DNA of 46,038 bases, taken from assembly GCF_019956415.1 (NCBI RefSeq), contig NZ_JAHBDK010000045.1, positions 1 through 46,038 of the forward strand, written 5' to 3'. The notes below the pieces were generated by a model that was given only the letters and a program-made list of their open reading frames with translations, was not told the DNA's origin and did no database searches. Shown here in pieces: positions 35,581-43,740 of the stretch. The translations under genes and the position numbers were made by a program. The first letter of the stretch is position 1. Each line of letters begins with the position of its first letter. The stretch comes from Pseudomonas sp. GL-B-19. Its GTDB lineage: Bacteria > Pseudomonadota > Gammaproteobacteria > Pseudomonadales > Pseudomonadaceae.

Positions 35581-36255
35581 CTAGGAACGGAACAGGCGGC
35601 TGTACTGGCGCTCATGGGCCATGCACGCCAGGGACAGGCCAAACGCGGCGCTGCCATAGTGTTCGGGGTTGATTCGGGTGGCGTCCTGCTGGGCTTGTTG
35701 CAACAGCGGCAGCAGTTCGCTGGTCAGGCGCTGAGCGGCTTGCTGGCCCAGCGGCAAGGTTTTCATCAGCACCGCCAATTGGTTTTCCAGCCAGCTCCAG
35801 AGCCACGCGGCCAACGCATCCTGCGGACTGATCCCCCAAGCCCGAGCGGCCAGCGCCCAGCCGAGGGCCAGGTGCGGTTCGGGGAGTTGTTCGAGGAAGG
35901 CGCGGGCGGGCGCATCCAGCTCCGGTAAGCCGTTGAGCAGTTGCTGCAACGAATAGCCCATCTGCCGGCTTTCCTGATGCAGCTCGCGGGTTTCCCGACT
36001 GGCCCGGTGTTCCTCGCAACGCTGCAGCAATGTTGGCCAGTTTTCTTCGGCCGCCGCCGTGCAATGGGCGAGCAGCAGCGGCGCCTCGAACCGTGCCAGA
36101 TTCAGCAGCAGCTGATCGCTGATCCAGCGTCGTGCGCTGTCCGAATCGCACACTCGACCGTTATCCACCGCCATTTCCAGGCCTTGGGAATAGCTGTAGC
36201 CGCCAATCGGCAGTTGCGGGCTGGCCAGACGCAGCAGCGCCCAGGCCGGGTTCAT
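35581..36255 (-). CDS. ureF: Urease accessory protein UreF
   Basis: UreF is an all-helical chaperone that links UreD-bound apo-urease with UreG and gates GTP hydrolysis. The N-terminal LLRLASPQLPIGGYSYSQGLE is diagnostic, and the C-terminal FGLSLACMAHERQYSRLFRS conserved tail, needed for UreD/UreG contact, is complete. The 224-residue length is standard. It overlaps ureE by 4 nt (ATGA). Confidence 0.96.
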   Translation of the reverse strand: MNPAWALLRLASPQLPIGGYSYSQGLEMAVDNGRVCDSDSARRWISDQLLLNLARFEAPLLLAHCTAAAEENWPTLLQRCEEHRASRETRELHQESRQMGYSLQQLLNGLPELDAPARAFLEQLPEPHLALGWALAARAWGISPQDALAAWLWSWLENQLAVLMKTLPLGQQAAQRLTSELLPLLQQAQQDATRINPEHYGSAAFGLSLACMAHERQYSRLFRS

Positions 36256-36752
36256 AGGCGGACGCCGAACTGATGCAGTTTCGGCGGGTAGTTGAAGTCT
36301 TCGTCGCCGTGTCGCGAATGGTGATGGCCGCCACCATAGGCGCCGTGTTCCGGCTGGAAGGGCGCTTCAATGTTTTCGACCTTGGCTTCCAGCTGTTCGA
36401 GCATGGCTTTAAGCACGTAATCGTCGAGCAGGCGTAGCCAGCCATCACCGATCTGCAAGGCGACATGACGGTTGCCGAGGTGATACGCGGCACGCGTCAG
36501 TTCGAAGGCATTGGCGCAGGTGACATGCAGCAGTTGTTCGGGGCGGGCGCAGACGCGCACGATGCGTCCGTCTTCGGCTTGCAGGCATTCGCCGTCATAC
36601 AGAGGCGGCTGACCGCGCTCCAAAAACAACCCGACGTCTTCACCTTCGGCACTGAAACAGCGCAAACGGCTTTTACTCCGGGCTTCGAAGGTCAGGAGCA
36701 ATACGGCGGCCCAGACGGGTTGAGGGTCGATTCTGCGATGAATCACCAGCAT
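36252..36752 (-). CDS. ureE: Urease accessory nickel-binding protein UreE
   Basis: UreE is the nickel metallochaperone of urease. The 166-residue protein starts MLVIHRRIDPQP, contains HLGNRHVALQIGDGWLRLLDDYVL (the conserved His at the dimer interface) and ends in a histidine-rich tail (HGAYGGGHHHSRHGDED) that binds nickel. The ATG at 36752 with GGAAG upstream fits the family start; an eight-residue longer form is possible but less likely. It is the first gene of the accessory run. The structural genes ureDABC are not in the window. Confidence 0.96.
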   Translation of the reverse strand: MLVIHRRIDPQPVWAAVLLLTFEARSKSRLRCFSAEGEDVGLFLERGQPPLYDGECLQAEDGRIVRVCARPEQLLHVTCANAFELTRAAYHLGNRHVALQIGDGWLRLLDDYVLKAMLEQLEAKVENIEAPFQPEHGAYGGGHHHSRHGDEDFNYPPKLHQFGVRL

Positions 36753-36906
36753 CGGAAGGCTTCCAGCAATGGACAATGCTCAGGCTAGAGCAAGGGGCTT
36801 GCCAATCGGGCGATACGTAGGAAATACCTTTCGGAGCTTGGTGGGGGGTTCGGGCTATTGCAAAATTTTGAATCAAATTGGTGCGTTGAGAGATTTCGCG
36901 CACCAA

Positions 36907-36995
36907 TGTAGGAGTGAGCCTGCTCGCGATAGCGGTGTTCCAGACAGACAAGTGTTGACTGTACCAACGCAATCGCGAGCAGGCTCGCTCCTACA
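36907..36995. repeat. REP pair
   Basis: TGTAGGAGTGAGCCTGCTCG (from 36907) and its near-complement ending GGCTCGCTCCTACA (36995) lie between ureE and the TetR regulator gene, with a 41-nt spacer. Confidence 0.9.
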
Positions 36996-37007
36996 GGGGA
37001 TAGGGGG

Positions 37008-37640
37008 TTACTCGGTGCTGCCGAGTCCTTGCCAGTGTTTGAGGCCGATAAAGATGAAGCGCAACTGCTGAGTGATCTTTGCCTGCGGAGTCAAATGCTC
37101 GGGCAGCGCTTCGGCCGGCGGATCGATAATGTCCGGCAAGGTCGCGAACACACTTTTAACGATCAGATCAGCCATCACGCTCAAACCAGCGATGTTGAGA
37201 TGCTGAAGCTTGGGCATCAAGGACAAGTCAGCCGCCAAATCCGAGCTGATGTCTTCACGCAACCGCCCAATCGCCAGTCGCACCGGCAGCGATCCGCCAT
37301 ACTGTTCGCGGGCAAGAAACAGAAACTGCGAGCGATTGGCGCTGACCACGTCGAGAAAGATCCGCACCGACGCATCAATAATGCCACCCATGACGAATTC
37401 GTTATGGCGCACCAGGCGAATGGTTTCGCGGAAGGTCTGACCGACTTCGCTCACCAGCACCAGGCCCAGTTCATCCATATCAGCGAAATGCCGGTAGAAA
37501 CCGGTGGGCACGATGCCGGCGGTTCTCGCCACTTCGCGCAGGCTGAGGCTGCCGAATCCTCGGCCGCATTCCATCAGATGGCGAGCAGCGTCCATCAGGG
37601 CGTTGCGGGTTTGTTGTTTCTGTTCGGCGCGGGGCAGCAT
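37008..37640 (-). CDS. desT: TetR-family regulator, DesT/FabR-like
   Basis: This 210-residue TetR repressor has the N-terminal HTH SLSLREVARTAGIVPTGFYR and a C-terminal ligand domain (FLFLAREQYGGSLPVRLAIG, ITQQLRFIFIGLKHW). From memory it closely matches DesT of P. aeruginosa, which senses saturated versus unsaturated acyl-CoA and controls the DesCB desaturase; FabR of enteric bacteria is related. In P. aeruginosa desT also lies next to ureE, so the position supports orthology. The desaturase genes usually beside it are absent here. The gene symbol is given by homology only. Confidence 0.8.
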   Translation of the reverse strand: MLPRAEQKQQTRNALMDAARHLMECGRGFGSLSLREVARTAGIVPTGFYRHFADMDELGLVLVSEVGQTFRETIRLVRHNEFVMGGIIDASVRIFLDVVSANRSQFLFLAREQYGGSLPVRLAIGRLREDISSDLAADLSLMPKLQHLNIAGLSVMADLIVKSVFATLPDIIDPPAEALPEHLTPQAKITQQLRFIFIGLKHWQGLGSTE

Positions 37641-37749
37641 CGCAAGAGTGTTTTCTGGACAGGACAGCGGCGCACTCTAGCAAATCGGCTTCGCTGGCGT
37701 CGAACGACTATCGGGGGATCAGGCGGGGAAATGCAGTTCTGTATAAATC

Positions 37750-37778
37750 AAAAGCCCAATCCGGGAATTGGGCTTTTT
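37750..37778 (-). terminator. Rho-independent terminator of the repeat-protein gene
   Basis: AAAAGCCCAAT (37750-37760), a 6-nt loop, ATTGGGCTTTT (37767-37777). The A/T tracts on both sides make it bidirectional; it ends the minus-strand gene at 37798. Confidence 0.85.
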
Positions 37779-37797
37779 CTCAGGGCGGCCATGGGGC

Positions 37798-38100
37798 TTA
37801 GCTCGTAGCGCCGTTGCGTTCGATCACACGGTCACCACCACCTTCGGCAAGGGTCTGGCCTTGTGGGGTACGGTCGGAGCCGCCTTCAGCCAGAGTTTGG
37901 CCTTGTGGAGTGCGATCAGAACCACCTTCGGCAAGCGTCTGACCTTGTGGAGTGCGGTCGGAACCACCTTCAGCGACGGTTTGGCTGAACGCCGAGTGGC
38001 TGTCTTTGACTTGCGGAGCGGCCTGATCAGGGGCTGGCAGAGCGAAAGCAGTGCTGGCTAGCATCGAGAGGGTCAGGCTAAGCAGTAGTTGGCGTTTCAT
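37798..38100 (-). CDS. Secreted protein with 14-residue tandem repeats
   Basis: This 100-residue exported protein has a signal peptide (MKRQLLLSLTLSMLASTAFA) and a short linker (LPAPDQAAPQVKDSHSAFSQ). Three near-identical copies of T[V/L]AEGGSDRTPQGQ follow, then a diverged fourth (TLAEGGGDRVIERN). The repeats are 42 bp each. It is predicted periplasmic or extracellular and disordered. Pseudomonad proteins of this type are, from memory, sometimes labelled phage infection protein in databases; I know of no experiment behind that. The ATG at 38100 follows AAGGAG. A hairpin CGAGAG/CTCTCG lies in the leader (38137-38156). Confidence 0.8.
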   Translation of the reverse strand: MKRQLLLSLTLSMLASTAFALPAPDQAAPQVKDSHSAFSQTVAEGGSDRTPQGQTLAEGGSDRTPQGQTLAEGGSDRTPQGQTLAEGGGDRVIERNGATS

Positions 38101-38487
38101 GATGGGTTGCTCCTTGGGAGGGCGATCAAGTGGGTACGAGAGCAATGCTACTCTCGATAAGTCGATATGAAAGTTCATAAACGCAATGGTAATAATCAAC
38201 AGAATTGATTGTTCTGCTGAGTGGCTCTAGAACGGGCGTTTTCGGCGAGTATTTTTGCCCTGGAATGGGTGGTTTTGACCCACTCGCGCCGCACAAAAAA
38301 ACCGTTCGGTAACGCTGTCTGGAGTGAGCACGGTGACCCCGATCGATTATTTGAACGTTAATGGGCTGTTCGGTTAAACCTGCGCGCTTTTTCCCAGTCC
38401 TAGGTGTCATGGCAGGTCGGTTCTGGCCTAACGTTTCACACGTGCGTCGCAGTCAGGGCGCGCAGTCGTATTCAGGAGTCCTGTGCA
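38101..38487. other. Divergent intergenic region between the repeat-protein and asmA genes
   Basis: No gene seen in 387 nt. It contains the leader hairpin at 38137-38156, an AT-rich dyad CAGAATTGATTGTTCTG around 38200-38216 and a second AT-rich stretch near 38345-38360, which probably hold the divergent promoters. No consensus -35/-10 pair stands out. Confidence 0.4.
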
Positions 38488-40563
38488 ATGACGCGCACCC
38501 CCAAGATTTTTGCCTGGACCTTTTCCAGTCTGGTTGTTCTGCTGGCGATACTTGTTTTGATCATCGTGTTTTTCGACTGGAACCGGATCAAACCCACGAT
38601 CAATACAAAAGTCTCCGAAGAGCTGCACCGTCCGTTCGCCATCAACGGCAACCTAGCGGTGGTCTGGCAGCGCGAGCCTGACGAGGGCGGCTGGCGGGCT
38701 TGGGTGCCGTGGCCGCACGTGGTGGCCGAAGACTTGAACCTCGGCAACCCGGACTGGTCGAAACAGCCGCAGATGGTCACCCTCAAACGCGTCGAACTGC
38801 GTATTTCACCGCTGGCCTTGCTGGCTCAGCGGGTGGTGATCCCGCGCATCGATCTGACCGAACCGAACGCCGACCTTCAGCGTCTGGCTGATGGCCGCGC
38901 CAACTGGACGTTCAAATTCGACCCGAAAGACCCCAACGCCGAACCGTCGAACTGGGTGGTCGACATCGGCGCCATCGGCTTCGACAAGGGCCACGTCACC
39001 CTTGACGATCAGAACCTGAAGACACAGCTCGATGTGCTCATCGATCCGCTGGGCAAACCGATTCCGTTCAGCGACATCGTCGGCGACAAGGCGGCGAAAA
39101 CCGCGCTTGAGAAGGGAGGCGCGCCGCAGGATTACGCCTTCGCCCTCAAGGTCAAAGGCCAATACCACGCGCAGAAACTCGAAGGCACCGGCAAGATCGG
39201 CGGCTTGTTAGCGCTGCAGGACGCGGCCAAGCCGTTTCCGTTGCAGGCGCAGGTGAAGATCGCCGACACCCGCGTAGAGCTGGCCGGCACCTTGACCGAT
39301 CCCCTGAACCTTGGCGCGCTGGACTTGAGGCTGAAACTGTCCGGCACCAGCCTGGGCAATCTCTATCCGCTGACCGGTGTGATACTGCCGGATACGTCGC
39401 CATACGCAACCGACGGGCACCTGATTGCCAAGCTGCATGAGCCTAGTGGAGCGGTGTTCCGCTATGAAGCGTTCAACGGCACGATCGGCGAGAGTGACAT
39501 TCACGGCAGCCTGACTTACGTCGCCAGTCAGCCAAGGCCGAAACTCAGTGGTTCATTACTCTCCGAGCAACTGTTGTTCGCCGACCTGGCGCCGCTGATT
39601 GGCGCCGACTCCAACGCCAGGCAACAGGCCCGTGGCGGCGACAGCAAGCAGCCGACGGACAAAGTGTTGCCGGTTGAAGAGTTCAAGACTGAACGCTGGC
39701 GTGACATGGACGCCGACGTCGAGTTCACCGGCAAGCGCATCGTCCACAGCGAAAAACTGCCGATCAACGACCTCTTTACGCACCTGATACTTAACGACGG
39801 CGTGCTCAGCCTGGAACCGCTGCGCTTTGGCGTGGCGGGCGGCAATCTGGAGGCACAGATTCGCTTGAATGGCCGTACCGAACCATTGGAAGGCCAGGCC
39901 AAACTCACCGTGCGCAGATTCAAGCTCAAGCAATTGTTTCCGACCTTCGAACCGATGAAAACCAGCTTCGGCGAGCTCAATGGCGATGCCGATATTTCGG
40001 GGCGCGGCAACTCGGTAGCCAAGCTGTTGGGCAGCGCCAACGGTACTCTGAAAATGCTCATCAACGACGGCGCGATCAGCCGCGAGTTGATGGAGCTGGC
40101 CGGACTGAATGTCGGTAACTATGTGGTCGGCAAAATCTTTGGCGACAAGGAAGTGAAGATCAATTGTGCGGCGGCCGACTTCGACATCAAGACTGGGCTT
40201 GCGACCACGCGCCTGTTCGTCTTCGATACCGAGAACGCGATTGTCTACATTGATGGCATCGTGAACATGGCGACCGAACAACTGGACCTGACCATTACGC
40301 CGGAGTCGAAAGGCTGGCGCTTGATTTCGCTGCGCTCGCCACTCTACGTGCGGGGCAAGTTCATCAAGCCGGATGCCGGTGTGAAAGCCGTGCCGCTGAT
40401 GCTGCGCGGGGCGGGGATGGTGGCGTTGGGCGTGATTGCGGCGCCAGCGGCGGGGTTGCTGGCGCTGGTGGCGCCCAGTGGTGGTGAGCCAAATCAGTGT
40501 GCGCCGTTGCTGGAGCTGATGAAGGCGGGGAAGGCGCCGGTGACGGTTAAACCCACCAAGTAG
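38488..40563 (+). CDS. AsmA-family inner-membrane anchored protein
   Basis: This is a 691-residue AsmA-type protein with an N-terminal membrane anchor (WTFSSLVVLLAILVLIIVFF, residues about 9-28) and a large periplasmic beta-rich part. The family motif RPFAINGNLAVVWQ and repeated short beta segments are clear; the C-terminus has a small hydrophobic patch (GAGMVALGVIAAPAAGLLALVAP). AsmA-like proteins form bridge-like grooves thought to move lipids or maintain the outer membrane. The ATG at 38488 has CAGGAG upstream; the 28-residue extension upstream is not credible. It is monocistronic. Confidence 0.9.
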   Translation: MTRTPKIFAWTFSSLVVLLAILVLIIVFFDWNRIKPTINTKVSEELHRPFAINGNLAVVWQREPDEGGWRAWVPWPHVVAEDLNLGNPDWSKQPQMVTLKRVELRISPLALLAQRVVIPRIDLTEPNADLQRLADGRANWTFKFDPKDPNAEPSNWVVDIGAIGFDKGHVTLDDQNLKTQLDVLIDPLGKPIPFSDIVGDKAAKTALEKGGAPQDYAFALKVKGQYHAQKLEGTGKIGGLLALQDAAKPFPLQAQVKIADTRVELAGTLTDPLNLGALDLRLKLSGTSLGNLYPLTGVILPDTSPYATDGHLIAKLHEPSGAVFRYEAFNGTIGESDIHGSLTYVASQPRPKLSGSLLSEQLLFADLAPLIGADSNARQQARGGDSKQPTDKVLPVEEFKTERWRDMDADVEFTGKRIVHSEKLPINDLFTHLILNDGVLSLEPLRFGVAGGNLEAQIRLNGRTEPLEGQAKLTVRRFKLKQLFPTFEPMKTSFGELNGDADISGRGNSVAKLLGSANGTLKMLINDGAISRELMELAGLNVGNYVVGKIFGDKEVKINCAAADFDIKTGLATTRLFVFDTENAIVYIDGIVNMATEQLDLTITPESKGWRLISLRSPLYVRGKFIKPDAGVKAVPLMLRGAGMVALGVIAAPAAGLLALVAPSGGEPNQCAPLLELMKAGKAPVTVKPTK

Positions 40564-40584
40564 TTACGGCGTCTACGAAGACGC

Positions 40585-40656
40585 CATCGCGAGCAGGCTC
40601 GCTCCCACATTAGTACTGCGAACATCGATCCCATGTGGGAGCGAGCCTGCTCGCGA
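40585..40656. repeat. REP pair
   Basis: CATCGCGAGCAGGCTCGCTC at 40585 and GAGCGAGCCTGCTCGCGA ending 40656 form a palindrome between the converging asmA and LysR genes. Confidence 0.9.
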
Positions 40657-40684
40657 AAGCGGTGTGTCAGGCACTACAGATCTT

Positions 40685-41584
40685 TCAGAATGTATGCCCG
40701 GACAGCAACGCCTCCTCGCGCAACCACGCAAAAAACGCCCGGACCGGCGGATGTCGCTCGCGCCCCGGCACGCAAAGCGCGCTGTAACCGGCGCCATCGA
40801 CCTGAATCTCGCCGCGATAAGCCACCAGCAAACCGCTGGCCACGCTTTCCGACACCAGAATGTTGCTCGCCAACACCAGGCCTTGACCGGCAATCGCCGC
40901 TTGCAGGGCGTAATGCTCTTCGTCGTATTCACGGACCGCCGGTTTGCCCGCCAACCATGACTCGCCTGACTGCGCGCACCAGGCCTCCCAGCCATGGGCG
41001 TACAGCCTGGAGTTGTGCCAGTGCACGCTGATCAGCGTTGGCGTTTGAGTGGCGGCCAGTGCGACTTGCTCCGGCGAGCCGTACACACCAAAGGACTCAT
41101 CGAACAGACACAAACCATAGAGGTTGGGGTAGGTGTCGAGGCTGTAGCGCAGCACCAGATCGACACTGGCGTCCTGATGCAAATCGATGATTTCGCAGTG
41201 GGTGTCCAGGCGCAGGCTGATGGTGGGGTGGCGCGCGTAAAAGCGCCCGAGGCGCGGCACCAGCCACAAGGCCGCGAACGCAGCAGTGGTGGAAACCGTC
41301 AGGTTGGTGCCACTGCGTTGCGGACGTAAGGTGTCGACGCTTTGCGCTACGTCCAGAAAGGCGCCGTGCAGGCTGTGAAATAACCGCTCACCGCCCTCGG
41401 TCAGGCGCACTTGCCGTGGCAATCGCTCGAACAGCGGCACGCCGAGCCAGGTTTCCAGGGAGCGAATCTGATGGGACACCGCCGTCGGCGTCACCGAGAG
41501 CTCTTCGGCCGCAGCCTTGAAGCTCAACAGGCGCGAGGCGGATTCGAAAGCGCGCAGGGCGGTCAGCGGCAGTGAGGCAAACAT
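40685..41584 (-). CDS. LysR-family transcriptional regulator
   Basis: This 299-residue LysR-type regulator is of the GcvA-like subgroup. The HTH is FESASRLLSFKAAAEELSVT and PTAVSHQIRSLETWLGV; the effector-binding domain begins LTVSTTAAFAALWLVPRLGR. It diverges from the azoreductase gene, and a dyad in the space between fits a LysR box, so it probably controls azoR and the following SMR gene. The inducer is unknown. The gene lies downstream of asmA on the opposite strand, with a REP between them. Confidence 0.92.
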   Translation of the reverse strand: MFASLPLTALRAFESASRLLSFKAAAEELSVTPTAVSHQIRSLETWLGVPLFERLPRQVRLTEGGERLFHSLHGAFLDVAQSVDTLRPQRSGTNLTVSTTAAFAALWLVPRLGRFYARHPTISLRLDTHCEIIDLHQDASVDLVLRYSLDTYPNLYGLCLFDESFGVYGSPEQVALAATQTPTLISVHWHNSRLYAHGWEAWCAQSGESWLAGKPAVREYDEEHYALQAAIAGQGLVLASNILVSESVASGLLVAYRGEIQVDGAGYSALCVPGRERHPPVRAFFAWLREEALLSGHTF

Positions 41585-41595
41585 TCAATTCTCCA

Positions 41596-41616
41596 TGGGT
41601 GAAATAGATTCATCCA
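41596..41616. promoter_or_regulatory. LysR box between the LysR and azoreductase genes
   Basis: TGGGTGAA-N5-TTCATCCA is an interrupted dyad with one mismatch that contains the T-N11-A core of LysR operators. It lies just upstream of the regulator gene and about 90 nt before azoR. Confidence 0.55.
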
Positions 41617-41637
41617 GACTGATTTCTGCTCATTTGA

Positions 41638-41682
41638 AGCGGTTGGCTGTGAGCTTCAAGCTGCAAGCCACAAGCCGTTTGA
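41638..41682. repeat. Imperfect palindrome of the CTTCAAGCTGCAAGC type
   Basis: AAGCGGTTGGCTGTGAGC and the complementary GCAAGCCACAAGCCGTTT flank CTTCAAGCT. Related short repeats recur in pseudomonad intergenic DNA. It lies immediately upstream of azoR and could form an mRNA stem-loop in its leader. Confidence 0.5.
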
Positions 41683-41704
41683 GTGTAATCCCAAGGAGAT
41701 TCAG

Positions 41705-42343
41705 ATGAGTAAAATTCTTGCAGTCCACGCCAGCCCCCGTGGCGATCGCTCGCACTCGCGCCGTTTGGCTGAAGTGTTTCTTTCGGCCTGGCAGGCACGC
41801 AATCCTCATTCGCAATTGACTCGTCGCGAAGTTGGCCGGGCGTTGATTCCGCCGGTCAACGAAGCCTTTGTGGCCGCCGCGTTTTACCCCGAGCCCGATG
41901 CGCGACCGTTGTCGATGCAGGCTGATCTGGCCTTTAGCGATGAGTTGGTGGGCGAGTTGCTCGGCCATGATCTGCTGGTGATTTCCACGCCGATGCACAA
42001 CTTCAGCGTGCCCAGCGGCCTCAAGGCCTGGATCGATCAGATTGTGCGGCTCGGTCTTACGTTCAATCACACCCTGGACAATGGCGTGGCCCAATACGAG
42101 CCGCTGGTACAGGGCAAAAAAGCCTTGATCGTCACCAGTCGCGGCGGTTTCGGTTTCGGCCCGGGCGGTGAGCTGGAAGCCATGAACCACGCTGATCCAT
42201 TGCTGCGCACGGCACTGGGTTTCATCGGCATCACCGACATCACCGTAGTGGCTGCCGAGGGCGAAGAGTCCGAGGCGCGCACGTTCCAGATCTCTGCCGC
42301 CGAGGCCGAGCAGCGCCTGCTGGCGCTGGCCAGGGAGTTTTAG
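41705..42343 (+). CDS. azoR: FMN-dependent NAD(P)H azoreductase/quinone reductase
   Basis: This 212-residue flavodoxin-like protein is of the AzoR/NQO group: MSKILAVHASPRGDRSHSRR (FMN phosphate loop), MHNFSVPSGLKAWIDQIVR (isoalloxazine region) and TSRGGFGFG. These cytosolic dimers reduce quinones and azo or nitro compounds by two electrons. AAGGAG lies 8 nt before the ATG. The next gene, an SMR efflux pump, begins directly after the stop, so the unit combines a detoxifying reductase with an exporter. The paralogue number cannot be told. Confidence 0.88.
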   Translation: MSKILAVHASPRGDRSHSRRLAEVFLSAWQARNPHSQLTRREVGRALIPPVNEAFVAAAFYPEPDARPLSMQADLAFSDELVGELLGHDLLVISTPMHNFSVPSGLKAWIDQIVRLGLTFNHTLDNGVAQYEPLVQGKKALIVTSRGGFGFGPGGELEAMNHADPLLRTALGFIGITDITVVAAEGEESEARTFQISAAEAEQRLLALAREF

Positions 42344-42649
42344 ATGGCCTGGCTGTTTCTGCTGATCGCCGCCGGGTTTGAAGTCACCTTTGCCATGGGC
42401 ATGAAATACGCAGAAGGCTTCACCCGGCTCTGGCCGTCGCTGATCACCGTGGTCGCCGCCGTGGGCGGGATTTACTTCCTGACCCTGGCCATGCGCGAGC
42501 TGCCGGTGAGCATCGCCTACCCGATCTGGACCGCAATCGGTTCACTGGGCACGGTGTTTCTGGGGTTTGCGCTGCTGGGCGAAAGCCTGACGGCGATCAA
42601 ACTGGTGTCGGTCGGGTTGATCGTGGCGGGAGTAGTGGGGCTGAAGTAG
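42344..42649 (+). CDS. Small multidrug resistance (SMR) transporter, SugE/Gdx-like
   Basis: This is a 101-residue inner-membrane protein with four helices and the essential membrane glutamate (AAGFEVTFAMGMKYAEGFTRL, Glu13). The PVSIAYPIWTAIGSLGTV helix resembles the SugE/Gdx subtype, which exports guanidinium or quaternary ammonium ions, more than EmrE; assignment between subtypes is by eye. It acts as an antiparallel dimer. The ATG abuts the azoR stop codon with no gap, so it is translationally coupled to azoR. Confidence 0.88.
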   Translation: MAWLFLLIAAGFEVTFAMGMKYAEGFTRLWPSLITVVAAVGGIYFLTLAMRELPVSIAYPIWTAIGSLGTVFLGFALLGESLTAIKLVSVGLIVAGVVGLK

Positions 42650-42757
42650 GGTGGATGTCATAGACTGGTCGTCGAGTTGTCATCTTCGGTGACGATGCTC
42701 GGCTGACGTCTTGCATCGCGCCTTGCTTCATCTCACCGATCACAAGGACGTTCGCCC

Positions 42758-43648
42758 ATGTCGCAAGGTTCCGCCACGCGTTACCCGTTGGTGTTGGTCC
42801 CGGGGATGCTCGGGTTTATCCGTCTTGTGCTCTATCCGTACTGGTACGGTATCGTCTCGGCGTTGCGCCAAGGTGGCGCGACCGTGTTTGCGGTGCAGGT
42901 CTCGCCGCTCAATTCCAGTGAAGTGTGCGGAGAACAGCTGTTGGCACGGATCGAGGAAATCCTGCGCGAGACCGGGGCCGAGAAGGTCAACTTGTTCGGC
43001 CACAGCCAGGGGGCGCTCACTGCCCGCTATGCGGCGGCCAAACGCCCGGACCTCGTGGCGTCGGTGACCTCGGTGGCCGGGCCGAATCACGGCTCGGAGC
43101 TGGCCGATTACCTGCACAAACACTATCCGCATAACAGCGCCAAGGGCCGGTTGTTGAGCTTTCTGTTACGGATAATCGCCGCGTTGATGAGCCTGCTCGA
43201 AACCGGTTATCGCGGGCCGAAGCTGCCGGTGGATATCCACGCATCCCATCATTCACTCACCACCGAAGGTGTGGCGCTGTTCAATCAGCGTTATCCACAG
43301 GGTCTGCCTGAAACCTGGGGCGGGCACGGGCCGGAAGAGGTTAACGGCGTGCGCTATTACTCGTGGTCCGGGACGTTGCAGCCGGGCAAGACGGATAGTG
43401 GGCGCAACCTGTTTGACGGGACCAATCGCAGTTGCCGACTGTTTGCCAAAACCTTTGTGAACGAAGTCGGGCATTGCGACGGGATGGTCGGGCGGTACAG
43501 CTCGCACCTGGGGACGGTGATTGGCGATGAGTATCCGCTGGATCACTTCGACATCGTCAATCAGTCGCTGGGACTGGTCGGGAAGGGCGCCGAGCCGATC
43601 CGGTTGTTTGTCGAACATGCGGCCCGATTGAAAGCGGCAGGGCTCTAA
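42758..43648 (+). CDS. Family I triacylglycerol lipase without signal peptide
   Basis: This 296-residue alpha/beta-hydrolase closely resembles true bacterial lipases of family I. The lid region is YPLVLVPGMLGFIRLVLYPY; the nucleophile is S83 in GHSQGALTARY. The triad is completed by D241 (HCDGMVG) and H263 (DHFDIVN). GHSQG, with Q after Ser, and the missing signal peptide point to the Proteus/psychrophile-type, foldase-independent group rather than to P. aeruginosa LipA. No lif gene is near. The AAGGA before the ATG at 42758 supports the start. Confidence 0.9.
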   Translation: MSQGSATRYPLVLVPGMLGFIRLVLYPYWYGIVSALRQGGATVFAVQVSPLNSSEVCGEQLLARIEEILRETGAEKVNLFGHSQGALTARYAAAKRPDLVASVTSVAGPNHGSELADYLHKHYPHNSAKGRLLSFLLRIIAALMSLLETGYRGPKLPVDIHASHHSLTTEGVALFNQRYPQGLPETWGGHGPEEVNGVRYYSWSGTLQPGKTDSGRNLFDGTNRSCRLFAKTFVNEVGHCDGMVGRYSSHLGTVIGDEYPLDHFDIVNQSLGLVGKGAEPIRLFVEHAARLKAAGL

Positions 43649-43662
43649 ACTGAGTTGCCCTT

Positions 43663-43731
43663 ATCGCGAGCAGGCTCGCTCCCACAGGGGAATGCGATCA
43701 ACTGTGGGAGTGAGACCGGCTTGCCGGCGAT
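43663..43731. repeat. REP pair with unlike arms
   Basis: The left arm ATCGCGAGCAGGCTCGCTCC belongs to the main class. The right arm, GTGGGAGTGAGACCGGCTTG, belongs to another. It lies between the converging lipase and EamA genes. Confidence 0.75.
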
Positions 43732-43740
43732 GACGTCAGT

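Noticed and set aside
36161..36169. Isolated DnaA-box-like TTATCCACC and, elsewhere, exact TTATCCACA at 33461 and 43292
   Set aside because: They lie singly inside coding sequences, where codon choice can create them; only the cluster in non-coding DNA at 31609-31992 was kept.
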